Source: Epithemia pelagica (taxonomy: Eukaryota; Bacillariophyta; Bacillariophyceae; Surirellales; Surirellaceae). Taken from it: a stretch of 64,000 nt of DNA. A program made the position numbers and the translations under genes. Positions 11,163 through 22,074 of the stretch are shown here, one piece after another. Numbering within the stretch: position 1 is the stretch's first letter; the number at the start of each line of letters is the position of its first letter. The stretch spans positions 2,976,001-3,040,000 of the forward strand of contig OX337232.1 of the NCBI GenBank assembly GCA_946965045.2. The letters are read 5' to 3'. The notes under the pieces are model-generated. The model did not search any database. It worked only from the letters and a program-made list of their open reading frames with translations, and was not told where the DNA came from.

Positions 11163-11982
11163 TGAACTTCTTCAGACTTGACAACTCAAGTTATGGAGTA
11201 GAATTAACTGATAGATCATCGTTAGGGTTAGACGAGACTAGGCGCTTCTCCCCGCATCCAAGGGTTAGATGAGTTTGAACCTGACATTTTCGCTTCGGAT
11301 TTGGACACGGTGATCATATGCATCCATAATACGAATTGTCTCTCCGAAATTTCCCAGATTCATCATAGAAGCGGTTCGGGATAAGGACGTCCTAGAAGGA
11401 CAACAATTCGCTTTTGCGGACTACTCCAGAACTATACTACCACGGATAAACAAATCGATAGTTTAGCTGGCTCTTGAGGAATACCACAAGACGACCATAG
11501 TCTCCTTGATTGCGCTTACGAGTCGGCGTGAGGTCATGGAGGTTGTCACGATAGCCTACAAAGAGAACAAGCGCAAGTGCGAAACGAGACTTTCCTAACT
11601 ACCTGGGTTTACTTCATTTTTTAGTATTGGACAAAGGGAGCAACTGTAAGACTGATCTCCTCGATTCAGGCGGTATCACTTCCTGCTGTTCAGCGTATCC
11701 CTGACGAACTTCGGCTTCGTACGTCACAGTCGGACCAGTTTATGTTGATAAACAAACGAAGTCAGCTTCTCTGTTCATGCACTGCATCCCATGCCACGGA
11801 CCTGGTCTTCGGCGTACATTAAGATTAATCGAGGAAAGGTCCATGAGCGATCATTGCACATTTGAAGATACCGGCAAGTCCCGTACTGACGCTTCTTTTA
11901 GGGTGAACTCTCATAGGGCCACGATAGCTTCGTGTGAAGCTAGCAGTCTTCAGCAATAATGGCGTGGCTTGAGGGATGGTCG
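11163..11982. other. Intergenic, no feature seen
   Basis: It lies between two convergent genes (plus-strand gene at 10.2 kb and minus-strand giant gene). Only short frames are present. Confidence 0.35.
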
Positions 11983-14900
11983 TCAGTCTTCATGCTCCAA
12001 TTTCTCCCGCAACATTTGTTCCACCAATTTCTCCAGAGCGCCAAGTCTCGCATCGGCATCAGAGTCATCCTCAACGGGACTCGGAGTATCAGAAGCGTTG
12101 TCTGCTGTATCCTCTTCACTTGGCAACGATGAGACAGATGTTCCCCTCTGTTCCGGCAAATGGTCAGAGGGTAATTCAAATGCTGAATCGTCCGGTTCTG
12201 TTTCAGCATTTACATCTGTCGAAGGTTCGTTTAGGAGAGTGGGTCTGTCTTGGTCAGCAACCGATTTCTCTGTCGATTCCCCTTCGACTGATAATGGCGA
12301 TGTCTGTTCGGTACAACTGCTTTCTGGTTCATCTGTATTGCCAGCCAGAAATTCTTCTTCCTTTCCATTGACTTGGAGCTGGGGTTCTGTTGCATCTGAA
12401 AGGGGACTCGGGTGCGTCGAGACTTCGAAGTCCGAAGCCATTTCGTCACCAGGACCACCTGACGAGCTGTTTCCCTTCTCTTCCTCGACTGATGACAAAG
12501 AGCTCTCGTCATCAGTGTAGCTGTATCCATTTCTTTTGCTATTGACAGCGTGGAATTCTTCGAATGACCGCTGGAGTTCAGACACCGCACGAGTGTTTTC
12601 ATCGCGTTCAGAAACGGCGAACGGTCCGAGTGAATAAGGACCCAGAGGCGACGATGCACGAGAATCAACATCATTGGATCTCGAAGGTTGGTCATTTTCC
12701 GATGCGTCTGTATTCAACAAACAAGAACTATCGTGTTCCTTAATTTCGACAGTCGGCGATTCCTGTCGCAAAGGATCATTCTCGGGTAAATCTTCTTCGT
12801 AGCCATTATGATTTGAAACAGGAACTGGCCCGATCAATGACAGGCCACTGAAAAAAGCAACATCCGACTCATCCGACATATCACGCTGTTCTGATTTATT
12901 CTCATTTCTTCTTGGGGACTCCTGTTGTGACATCTTGATGTTAGATACTTCACGAGCATTTGCATCAAGCTGAGAAACAGCGAATGGTCCGACTGAGTAA
13001 GGGCCGAGGGGTGATGCTGCGCCCCTATGCTGAACAGTTCTAAATCCTCCTTGGTCGGCCAAGGAGGAGGACACGTCGACCGTTGACCTTTTCCCATTTT
13101 TGTTGTCAGAGAGGGAGCTCTGAATGTTCTCTCCTGAGAGAGGTGGCTGTGAAACGAGTGCCGTCACGGGAGATGTGCTCTTTATTCTTGGAACTGCTTT
13201 CGGATCAACCACGGCATCGCCATTTATTTTTGTTGCACCGTTCCAGAACTTGCGCTTCTCCACTGGCTTCGCACCGTTGACAATTTCTTGAAACTCAGAC
13301 GCTCTTTGCTTGTTTTCCTGTGCCAAGCGATCATTCAACTTTTCCATTCCGTTAATCCTCTCACCATTATCTGACGAACTAAGGTATAGTTGGTTGATAT
13401 GACCGCTGTCAACCTCCTCTTCATTTGCCATTTCTTCATCTACCGCTAACAAAGATTTCATGTTTGGGCTATCTTCGTGGTAGAAATCGCTCGTTGAATA
13501 CGTATCAGCTTCCAACCTCAAAGAGGCGGACAGATCATGTGCAATTTCTGTCAACTCCGAATCATCGAATGGACCAAGCGCAAACGGATCATTCATCGAG
13601 AAGAAGTAGTCCTCGTGTTCGTGTCTTACTTCATACACCTTCTCCGATGCCGGCTCGGCCATCTCATCTGGTATATCTGCGGAATGCTGTTGGAGCGCAT
13701 TTTCCATTGCAAGTTTTTCTCTACGCAGTTGCTCTAATTCCATTTTCAAGGAGTCCAACTCGTCTGTCGATCCAGACAACGGCCCCGTCGTCGTTTCAAC
13801 ATCAAACAACTTGGATGGAATTTCTGAATCATCTGTGCTTGACGAGAGAGTAGACCCGCTTGATTCCGAATCAACTGACGAACTCACGGAGAAGAGTTCT
13901 TGTTGAAGACGTCGGTCCTCCTTTTCCTGTTCATCAAGAATAGACACCACCGATGTTGTTGATTTAGGGGCTTTGCAATTTTTCTTAGCAGTGGATCCAG
14001 GATCTCTCCTTCCATCGCTGAAGTTTGATTCTCCTGCGACTGGTTGCTCCGATTCGGGTAAAAATGCTTCCAGCTGTTCGGTCGTCTGGTAAACACCATT
14101 GATTCGTCGCTGGAGTTCAGTTTTTCTTGTCAACTTGTCGAATCGCATTTGTGCATTCTCTTTGACGGTATCAAGCCTGTCTGTGGGATAAGATGGATCA
14201 GCCCCTTCTTCGAGAGAATCTTTAAACATGTCGGGATAGTCGGATGAGGGTTGTTGTGTTGTTTTTTGGATAGACAGCGATGATTCGTCGACCCGCCTAT
14301 TTTCCTGCGGTTTCAATGGGGACGATGGAGCTGCCTGCACTGTACCACTGTCATATGATAGCTCGCGAAGCTTGGACTGGAAAGCAAATGGACCGAACGA
14401 AAGAGGGTCAAGGGATGAAGATGAATCAAGCTTTTCGACACGTTCGAACGATCCATCACCGGATACTTCTGATTTCCCTTCGAAGCCACCACTTTGTTTG
14501 TTAGGAAACGGGTCTTGAATAGAAAATAGCGTTGGATCGTTCGGTACACTTCTTTCTTCTCCCGAGCTAGATGAGCGTGTTGTCGCCACGGCACTGTCAC
14601 TGGCTCCAGTGGAAGGATCATAACGCCCTTGAAAGTTTAGTCTCATTCTAGGGTTCTTGTCGCTTGTCGGCCCCAATTTCGGTCGAGGATCCAGACTTTC
14701 TGTTCCGGGGCGGCGGAGCGTAGTTTTTCTCGTGCGGCTCTCTTCTCTCATTTTCTCCACCCTTCTCCTCAACGTTTCCAGCTTCTCCGCGGCGTCATCT
14801 GATTTGTCGGGAAAAGCTGTATTGCGTGATCGAGCCGAATTTCCCTGATTAATTCCTGCAAAACGACTCTTTTCAATGCGACTTGATTGAACCGCATCTT

Positions 14901-17900
14901 CTGTAGTCTTTGGACTGGGTCCAGAACGATTTCTCGTACCGTTCTCGGCGAACGAAGATATTCCAACGAACGAACTCATTGAGGGAGGGTTTGAAGTTGA
15001 TGCCGCTACACGGTCTTGAACGCGCTCAAATGCTCCATTTGCAGGGTAACGAGAAATGTCTTCATTCTGGCCGAGACGAGAATTTGGAGCCGTCTCTGGC
15101 TCGTTCAATCCTCGAGAATCATCCCTTGAACTATCAACACCACTCAATTCTGACCCTGTTTGAGACGTGCTCTGACGGGACGACTTGTTTCGACTTGAAG
15201 CTAGAGAGCAAAGAACGCGATCTTTGTCTTTCAGTTTGAGTATAAGGGGGGAATGAACTGGATTGATATCTTCACCATTTTCCAAGGTGAAATGAAGGGT
15301 ATGCGCGCGAACTCCTTTCATTTGTGCATACATTTCAAATAATTTCGACATTCGGGTGGATTTCCGAATCCGAAAAAAGGAATCCGTCCCACCTTGATCC
15401 CTCACCACAATAAAAATGAGCTCCCCATTGTTCGTTACACGAATGGTACCGCCTTGTTCTAATTTCAATGGCACGGGAGTATCCGATGGCTCAATGTCTT
15501 TGCCATCTTCTGTCATGAATCGGAGGCTCTCGCTGAGTACACCCTTGCCATCGGCATACATGTCAAAGAGTTTTGCCATTTTGGTTGAGCGTTTCACCTT
15601 GAAGGCTTCTTCCCCAATTTGATCCTTGATTCGTATGGTGATTAGTCCGTCATCATTAAAGCAACTAACCAAATCACCACCCCCCAAGCCCAGCTCACCG
15701 GCAGTTGACCATGGCTCAATTTCCCGGTTCCCGGACATGACAAATCGGAGACCGTCGATTTCGACTCCCTTGCGATCAGCATACATCTCGAACAACACAG
15801 ACATTTTCGCTGACCTATCAATATCAAAGACTGAAATCTCGTCACCGAAATGATCTTGTACCCGGATTGAGATAGATTGACCGTTGTTGCTGTAGCACGA
15901 AATCTCGTCTCCCTCAAACAAGTTGAGCGTCAGAGCGGTATCGTACGGCATGATTGTTCCTTTCCCATCCAAACTATATCGCACTGTATCAGGATCAAAG
16001 TCCTTTTGACTGGCGTGCATTTCCATTAAACGTTCCATGACAGTGCCTAGTTTGATCTGGTAAAAATTCCTTACCCCCATGGCATCCTTGACACATACTG
16101 TGATCCGGTCCCCACTGTTTCTTGAAGGCGGTACTCCTCCATTCATTTGAATTTCGTCCGTTATCAAAAGAGGTTGTGGTGGCATTGGAAGAGAAGTGAA
16201 TTCATCCGTCGGGTCTGAATCCGCGTCGAATGGTTCGGCATTTGGTATGGAGGGATCTCGGGTGAAGGGTGCCTCAGCCCCTGTCGCAAACGCATCAACA
16301 TCCGTTGTTGCAAACGACCGTGTGAAGGGTACATCAGCGCTGGGGTCATACGGAGTAACATCTGGTTCCTCAAACGTCGTGTCGGAATCGGAAATGAATG
16401 CATTGGTATCTGGTGGCGACGACCCCAGGTTGTAGAGCGCACCAGGAAAAGAGTTGAACGTCATGTTCGACGCAGATGCATCAAAGACGTTCGGGTCGAC
16501 TGGACTCGATGTTCGTACAAAGGGCGCGTCGGCTTCACTTTCGAACGAATTTGGATCGGAGGAATCATATTCGTCATATTCGTCGTCGAACGGCGCTTCC
16601 GTACTGTCCATGTCGAACTGATCGGAAGGAGAAGAGGCGTCATACATGGATTCAAAATTTTCGGACTCTGTATCGTCATTGAATAGCGCTTCTTCATCAT
16701 CATCCATGGGTCGCAAGAACGGAGCCGGCGCATTAATGTTGTCTTGACCTTCTTCCAACGATGGGTCATAATCGGTATCAAACGAAGATTCCGGATCGTC
16801 ATTGTACATATCATCAAAGGACTCTTCTTCCTCATCCTCATATATGTCGTCGTCGTCCAACGAGGGCGGTGGAGGCACACTCTCTGGCGCGTCGTTGTTG
16901 AATGAAACATTGTCCACGAATGGAGTATCATAAAGATAAGGCGAACTGGTGGCGTCAAAGGGCTCCTGTTCGTCCATGAAAAAGGGTACTCCTTGGCCGT
17001 CATTGTTGCCATTGTCGTAGACTTCACTGTCATTGTCATAGAGTTCATTGTCAACCAGGTCATTGTCGTACAGACTATTTTCGCCCAGGTTATTGTCGTC
17101 GAGGTTATTGTCGTAAAGTTCATTGTCGCCCACGTCATTGTCGTACAAATCATTGTCGTCCAGATCATTGTCATAGAGTTCATTGTCACCCAGGTCATTG
17201 CTGTACAGATTGTCGTCACCCAGGCCATTGTCGTACAGATAATTGTCATTCGGATTGTTGTCACCCAGGTCATTGTCGTATAGACTATTATCGTATAGAC
17301 TATTGTCACCCAGGTCATTGTCGTACAAGTCATTGTCATACAGGCCATTGTCGTAGAGAGTAGTGTCATAGAGGTCACTGTCCTCGTCCGTATTCAAAGT
17401 GTCCGAAGGGTTGTAAATGGGCGAGGGAGCTTCCTGATCGGCATAAAACGCTCCAAGTGTATCCGACATGGTATCGGACAAGGATGTGGGTTGTCCTGCT
17501 CCTCGTTTCTTTTCATTTTCCTCCATCCATTCGGCGACATCACTCCACGAATTGGGCCCCAACGACGATGACTGTGCAAAGTCATTTTCCTCATCATAAT
17601 CATCATCATCGTCATTGTATTCTGCCAAGGGATCCTCCCAGGTCCATACCGACCCCTTGACGGGTCTCTTTTTGTGATTACGGTCCGTGTTGCGGCCCGA
17701 TTTGGCATACCCCATGGCTCGCAATTCCTTGACTTGATCGACAAGTTTTTTGGTCGGCTCTTCCAACGAGGCTGCCACCTCATCGACCTTGTCGACGGTA
17801 TCTTCAATGGCGCGGGCCGTTTGGACCAGGACTTTGGACAGATTGTCGGTCGTATGGACCACGGCCCGACTGAGATTGCCCGTGGTGTGCGCGACAAATT

Positions 17901-19152
17901 GCGCCGCCTTGGTCAGGTTGCCGCGCGTCACTTCGACAAAGCGTGCGACATCCTGGGGATCAATCTGTTCGGCGGCATCGTTCAAGACCTTGACCACATC
18001 GGCCGCCGCCACGGCACAGGATCGTTCCGTTTCCGCCGCCACGGCAATGGCCGATCCCAAACTTTGGGTCGTGCGATCCAAAAAGCGGGCCACTTCCACG
18101 GCATCCGGGACGGGCACCAGTTGTTCACTTTGACGTTCCGACGTGCCCAATTGACGTTGAATCTCGAGCAATCGGCCAATGGATCGTCGGGCCCGTTTGT
18201 AAATTTCCAACGTCAAGTGAATATTGGCTCGTTCGAGGGCCAGGGAGGTACTACTACTGCTGCTGCCACGACGACGACCCGTGGCACTGCTTTCGCGAAA
18301 GTACAATTCCAATTCGGCCAACATGCGATTCAAATCCTGCCAAAATTGAGCCAAATCTTGCCAGACCATGGATCGCGATTGCAAATTGGCCACCCGTAGG
18401 GTTTCCAACGGCGGTGGCTCTTGTGGTGGTTCCGGCCACAATTTGAGTTTGTACTTGCTCACATAGGTCCGTCGCGTGCGACGACGGTTGCGTGGTTTGG
18501 CGGTTGGTGGGGGAGGTGGTGGTTCGTCTTCCTCTTCTTCTTCCTCTTCTTCTTGTTGTTGTTGTTTGCGAGACGATGGAGTCCAGGAGAGTCCCCAGGA
18601 TGGTTTCTGGGTTCGACGTGGATTCTGCTTCTTTTTCTTTTGTTGCTGCTTTTGGGTGGCGGCTTCGGCCTTGGCGTGCTCGGCGGCCACGAGTCGTTTG
18701 AGCAACAGTTCGTCTCGCGTTTGTTGTCGAAAAAACAGGGGATGTTCCATTTCCCGCAAGGCTCGTTCAATCACCATTAATTCATCCCGCAGTTCGGCCA
18801 AGATGGGATCGACTATCGGACGAGGTGGTGGTTCAGTGGCCTTGCTGCTACTGCTGCCCTTGTTGCGTCCCTTCCACATGGAGAGCGCATCGTGATCCTG
18901 TGCTGGTTTGGAAAGGGGGTTGGTGGTTGGAGGAGAACGGTCGGGACGTCGGGGTCGTCGTGTCAAAAAGTCACCACCCGACGACGACGACGAGGGTGGC
19001 GTCGTTTGAAAGGCCACGAGGGGCAGACGCAGGGCCGAGGCTGTGGTGGTACCTGGGGGCGGCTGGGACGAGGACCACCAAGAAGGGAGTAGTAGGAGCA
19101 AGAATGACACGACGACCACCCATTGTGTCGCGGCCCGCCGAACCACGTTCAT
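11983..19152 (-). CDS. 2389-aa secretory-signal protein with four tandem SUMO-like domains
   Basis: This is a single uninterrupted ORF from ATG (CAT at 19150-19152) to TGA 11983. Residues about 10-26 are a strong signal-peptide core (WVVVVSFLLLLLPSWW). Residues about 40-50 (ASALRLPLVAF) resemble a diatom plastid-targeting boundary. Residues 130-500 are basic and then helical, with Ala/Thr-rich heptad-like repeats. Residues about 590-717 are an Asn/Asp repeat (LYDNDLGDN). Residues about 780-1000 are acidic. Four ubiquitin-fold units of the SUMO/Rad60-SLD type follow at about 1015-1090, 1091-1168, 1169-1243 and 1245-1320. Each has the pattern ITIRIKDQ...F.I.RSTKMSKLFEMYA..KGV....LRF......I.P.DTP..L.L..GD. 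None ends in Gly-Gly, so conjugation is unlikely. The rest is disordered, with about four copies of a Pro-Leu/Tyr-x-x-GPFA motif. SUMO-like folds are normally cytosolic or nuclear; their presence behind a signal peptide is odd. Function unknown. Confidence 0.8.
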   Translation of the reverse strand: MNVVRRAATQWVVVVSFLLLLLPSWWSSSQPPPGTTTASALRLPLVAFQTTPPSSSSSGGDFLTRRPRRPDRSPPTTNPLSKPAQDHDALSMWKGRNKGSSSSKATEPPPRPIVDPILAELRDELMVIERALREMEHPLFFRQQTRDELLLKRLVAAEHAKAEAATQKQQQKKKKQNPRRTQKPSWGLSWTPSSRKQQQQEEEEEEEEDEPPPPPPTAKPRNRRRTRRTYVSKYKLKLWPEPPQEPPPLETLRVANLQSRSMVWQDLAQFWQDLNRMLAELELYFRESSATGRRRGSSSSSTSLALERANIHLTLEIYKRARRSIGRLLEIQRQLGTSERQSEQLVPVPDAVEVARFLDRTTQSLGSAIAVAAETERSCAVAAADVVKVLNDAAEQIDPQDVARFVEVTRGNLTKAAQFVAHTTGNLSRAVVHTTDNLSKVLVQTARAIEDTVDKVDEVAASLEEPTKKLVDQVKELRAMGYAKSGRNTDRNHKKRPVKGSVWTWEDPLAEYNDDDDDYDEENDFAQSSSLGPNSWSDVAEWMEENEKKRGAGQPTSLSDTMSDTLGAFYADQEAPSPIYNPSDTLNTDEDSDLYDTTLYDNGLYDNDLYDNDLGDNSLYDNSLYDNDLGDNNPNDNYLYDNGLGDDNLYSNDLGDNELYDNDLDDNDLYDNDVGDNELYDNNLDDNNLGENSLYDNDLVDNELYDNDSEVYDNGNNDGQGVPFFMDEQEPFDATSSPYLYDTPFVDNVSFNNDAPESVPPPPSLDDDDIYEDEEEESFDDMYNDDPESSFDTDYDPSLEEGQDNINAPAPFLRPMDDDEEALFNDDTESENFESMYDASSPSDQFDMDSTEAPFDDEYDEYDSSDPNSFESEADAPFVRTSSPVDPNVFDASASNMTFNSFPGALYNLGSSPPDTNAFISDSDTTFEEPDVTPYDPSADVPFTRSFATTDVDAFATGAEAPFTRDPSIPNAEPFDADSDPTDEFTSLPMPPQPLLITDEIQMNGGVPPSRNSGDRITVCVKDAMGVRNFYQIKLGTVMERLMEMHASQKDFDPDTVRYSLDGKGTIMPYDTALTLNLFEGDEISCYSNNGQSISIRVQDHFGDEISVFDIDRSAKMSVLFEMYADRKGVEIDGLRFVMSGNREIEPWSTAGELGLGGGDLVSCFNDDGLITIRIKDQIGEEAFKVKRSTKMAKLFDMYADGKGVLSESLRFMTEDGKDIEPSDTPVPLKLEQGGTIRVTNNGELIFIVVRDQGGTDSFFRIRKSTRMSKLFEMYAQMKGVRAHTLHFTLENGEDINPVHSPLILKLKDKDRVLCSLASSRNKSSRQSTSQTGSELSGVDSSRDDSRGLNEPETAPNSRLGQNEDISRYPANGAFERVQDRVAASTSNPPSMSSFVGISSFAENGTRNRSGPSPKTTEDAVQSSRIEKSRFAGINQGNSARSRNTAFPDKSDDAAEKLETLRRRVEKMREESRTRKTTLRRPGTESLDPRPKLGPTSDKNPRMRLNFQGRYDPSTGASDSAVATTRSSSSGEERSVPNDPTLFSIQDPFPNKQSGGFEGKSEVSGDGSFERVEKLDSSSSLDPLSFGPFAFQSKLRELSYDSGTVQAAPSSPLKPQENRRVDESSLSIQKTTQQPSSDYPDMFKDSLEEGADPSYPTDRLDTVKENAQMRFDKLTRKTELQRRINGVYQTTEQLEAFLPESEQPVAGESNFSDGRRDPGSTAKKNCKAPKSTTSVVSILDEQEKEDRRLQQELFSVSSSVDSESSGSTLSSSTDDSEIPSKLFDVETTTGPLSGSTDELDSLKMELEQLRREKLAMENALQQHSADIPDEMAEPASEKVYEVRHEHEDYFFSMNDPFALGPFDDSELTEIAHDLSASLRLEADTYSTSDFYHEDSPNMKSLLAVDEEMANEEEVDSGHINQLYLSSSDNGERINGMEKLNDRLAQENKQRASEFQEIVNGAKPVEKRKFWNGATKINGDAVVDPKAVPRIKSTSPVTALVSQPPLSGENIQSSLSDNKNGKRSTVDVSSSLADQGGFRTVQHRGAASPLGPYSVGPFAVSQLDANAREVSNIKMSQQESPRRNENKSEQRDMSDESDVAFFSGLSLIGPVPVSNHNGYEEDLPENDPLRQESPTVEIKEHDSSCLLNTDASENDQPSRSNDVDSRASSPLGPYSLGPFAVSERDENTRAVSELQRSFEEFHAVNSKRNGYSYTDDESSLSSVEEEKGNSSSGGPGDEMASDFEVSTHPSPLSDATEPQLQVNGKEEEFLAGNTDEPESSCTEQTSPLSVEGESTEKSVADQDRPTLLNEPSTDVNAETEPDDSAFELPSDHLPEQRGTSVSSLPSEEDTADNASDTPSPVEDDSDADARLGALEKLVEQMLREKLEHED
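17000..17385 (-). repeat. Coding tandem repeat (Asn/Asp-rich), 15-bp based unit
   Basis: On the plus strand the string CATTGTCGTACAG and variants (TCATTGTCGCCCAGG, TCATTGTCATAGAGT) recur about 25 times at 15-base spacing. On the coding strand this gives a five-residue pattern x-Leu/Asp/Tyr-x-Asp-Asn within the 2389-residue protein. Confidence 0.85.
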
Positions 19153-22029
19153 TCCTTGGTGCGGTGCCGTCCGTCGAAACAGTGGTGCGACGACGACGAC
19201 ACCCTTGTTGTCACGCTCGACTCTTGGTTTCGTCTTTATGTTTCAGGAAGAGTTGCAATGGATACGCAGAAGATGCAGCAACTGCGGCTTGCCTCGGGTT
19301 GCCATTGGAATAGAGAGACGCTTGTCTATATGTTCGTCGTTTGGATTCTCTTGAATGGTTGTTTTTCTACGGTCTTCCCTCGCTCTCGTTCGGTGTGTGT
19401 CGTTGTTCGGTTCTCGGTTCGTATGTGTGTGTGTGTGTGTGGTGCCTTCTGTCTTCTGTGTTTCTGTGGTTGCCTTTGGAGGAGCAATTGTTGCTGTCTT
19501 GGGGGCAAGTTCGTTGGAAGCGAGAAGCGACCGACCATTTCTGACACACACCGTGTCAGAAGCCGAACGTACTTTCTGGCAGTACCGAATGCGACAAAGG
19601 AACAGAGGAACACCGCGAAATTGCGTTTTGCGTTCTGGGTCGAGAATTGGATGGCAAATGGCAAACCAAAATCCCAAATCATCCAACCCACCGTGATGTG
19701 GAACCAAACTGCTAAGCTAGCTAGAATAAGATAATACTCCTAGAAACTATCAAGATTACGATTGAGTGTGATCCATGTTCATTGATTTAGGGCAATGTTA
19801 TTCTTTATCTACGTAGCTAATTGCTAATTGTGATCGGTGTGCATCCTCAATCCTCAGCCCTTCGTGTGCTATGCACTGCTATGTGACACAACAAACCAAT
19901 GCACTGATAGAATGAAAAAATGAGATGGAGACAAACGACACACACACAACATAGGATTAACTACGATGAAGCTAGCCAAATAATGAGGATAAGCTGAAAA
20001 CTCAAAACGGCAGATTGGAGCTAAACGGCAGATCGGAGCTAAACGGCAGATCGGAGCTAAACGGAAGAAAGGCGCTAAACGGAAGAAAGGCGCTAAACGG
20101 AAGGAGCTACGAGAAAACACGTAGGATTTTGTACTAGGAGGCGTTAAACGGCAGAAAGGCGCTAAACGGCAGAAAGGCGCTAAACGGCAGATCGGAGCTA
20201 AACGGCAGATCGGAGCTAAACGGCAGATCGGAGCTAAACGGCAGATTGGAGCTAATCGGCAGATCAGAGCTAAACGGTAGAGCACGTAGTAAGTAGGACT
20301 GATCCATGACCATTTAATATCCCGGTTTGAATTTTTAGCTTGAGCCTTCTTAGCAATGATTCTGTCTTCTTTATGTGCTGATCCCCGAGTCGCTCACACC
20401 AACTCTATGTCTTGGGTCTTGGACAAATTTTTAAACTCTGTAGCTACTAGTTCTGCGACTCAATCTTATTCGGTTGCTAATGAATGTTCTATTTGTCTAT
20501 TTGGATGCTAATTGATTGTATCTATAGAGGTCAACAGTTTAAGCTGCAGTTCTACCTGTTACGAGCCACTGCTACGAGTGTCATCTTGTCTCGACGTTGC
20601 GGACCATCAGGCGCAAAAGGCAATTTCGCGATGTTCCAGAAAGACGGACGTGACGTCAAAACATAAAAAATGACGCACCCGCCAATCGTTCGAGCTGATT
20701 GGACTCGCGCTTCTTCGGTGGGGGAAGCTAACAGAGCTATCTGGAGAACGGATGCCGATGGCTGGGAATGGAGTCAAATTCGAAATGAAATCTCAACACT
20801 CTATATCCATGAACGGAATACGCAATTACGTGAAACAACGTTGGATCCAAACCACAACAAGTTTCTTTGATCTATGTAGTACAGTTCTACGGGCACCATC
20901 GAGATACGACACTCCTACGAATAGAGAGATGGAGTGTGCGAAGCGGGAATCTCTGGTCTAGCCTTGTGCTCATCCCTGTACCCGTTTTCCTCTCGGCTAC
21001 AACTCTTTGCAAAGAGGTTCTACTGCCAAGACACAGTTCGACGGTCGAGTTTGGACATTCTCTGTGACGGCATTTTGGTTGCATTAGGTTTGGTGCAATC
21101 GTTTCAGGGTCTCTACTTTGCCGTCCTGCGCTTCTGGATCCTCGAGCCATTTCTTCTGTCAAAGGCCGACAAGTTCGATGGACGATTGGTTGCTATCGTA
21201 AAAGCAGGGACGGGTCCATGTCTAAGTGAAAAAAAGTGGTAGTCTATTTTAACGCTGCCGTGCTTATCCACGCGGAATAAGTCGACCGACGCGCCCGGCC
21301 CCAGGAGGGCGAGGACTAACAAGATAGGGATATTATGTGGAAGTGTAGTGGAACGGAGAATGACTGGTGCCCAGGTGGCAAGCCAAGCCTGGAGAGAGGA
21401 TGAAGTTGGAAATGTTCGTCTGGAGTAGAGTAGAAGACTTGTTGAATCTCAGTGGGAACAGATAAGCGATGAGCATACAGACGACGAATTTCTCGTTGAG
21501 CAAGTACACAAGCAGCGACTTCTCGAGTGGCGGAATCACGGCCATGAACATCTTCATTTCGTCGTAGTCAAAGAGAGAACAGTCAAAGAGAGAACGTGTG
21601 GGAGAATATAAGTTTGATGGTGCCGGTGACAAAGACCCGGCCAGATATAAAGGAGGAAGAGATCCCGAGGGAGGAGAGATGAATCCTGCAAGGGTCCATG
21701 TCTAAGTGGACTACCTACCCAGGGTTGATGGGTCGCTCTGCGCCATGCGACCGAACGCGGCGGGAGAGCCAGAAATAATTAATCCGTTGGAAATTTTACC
21801 ACTTAACTACAACCGCCGGTAGCACCTTCTCGACCCGGCGCACCTTCCGGCGTCGGTCGTCCTGATCGTTCTCGTACTTGTTTCGAGGGTCTTGGAAAGA
21901 TACGTAAGGGGTCCTGCGTTGGGATTGGCACACGGGAATAAATATTGGCCGAACATGATCCATCATCATTCATCGTGGGTGTCGGCTTGAGAGTTTTGGG
22001 TGGGAAAGGATCCCACACCACCTCTTATG
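19153..22029. other. Gene-poor region
   Basis: No convincing gene is visible. It contains a (TG)n run near 19427-19441, the 18-bp minisatellite at 20.0-20.3 kb, a TGACGTCA palindrome at 20651-20658, and two copies of GGGTCCATGTCTAAGTG at about 21210 and 21696. The plus-strand frame near 19.1-19.7 kb is rich in Cys and Val because of the TG run and is not credible as a gene. Confidence 0.4.
20008..20280. repeat. 18-bp minisatellite with two unit types in mirror order
   Basis: Units of the form CAGATCGGAGCTAAACGG and AAGAAAGGCGCTAAACGG or CAGAAAGGCGCTAAACGG repeat about 14 times. The order is type 1 (about three), type 2 (about two), a unique centre of about 50 bases at 20100-20150, type 2 (two), then type 1 (four or more). 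The minus strand is open through it (RLAPIC/RLAPFC units), but only because 18 is a multiple of three. Confidence 0.85.
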
Positions 22030-22038
22030 TATATAAAG
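22030..22038 (+). promoter_or_regulatory. Possible TATA box
   Basis: TATATAAAG lies 36 bases before the ATG of the NXPE-like gene. It is the only TATA-like string close to that start. If it is used, the 5' UTR would be very short, and the ATG at 22102 may then be the real start. Confidence 0.35.
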
Positions 22039-22074
22039 ATGATATGAGCGACGAACCAGGGGGACCCCATCAGA

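Noticed and set aside
16461-17378. Minus-strand Met/Thr-rich frame of 305 codons
   Set aside because: It is a shifted reading of the Asp/Asn repeat inside the 2389-residue gene.
20008-20280. Possible CRISPR-like array
   Set aside because: Units are contiguous with no spacers, and the genome is eukaryotic.
19869-20285. 138-codon minus-strand frame with RLAPIC repeats
   Set aside because: It is the 18-bp minisatellite read in one frame; 18 being a multiple of three keeps any frame open.
21210-21712. GGGTCCATGTCTAAGTG direct repeats as ends of a mobile element
   Set aside because: The 17-bp match is real, but there are no terminal inverted repeats, no target duplication and no coding content between them.
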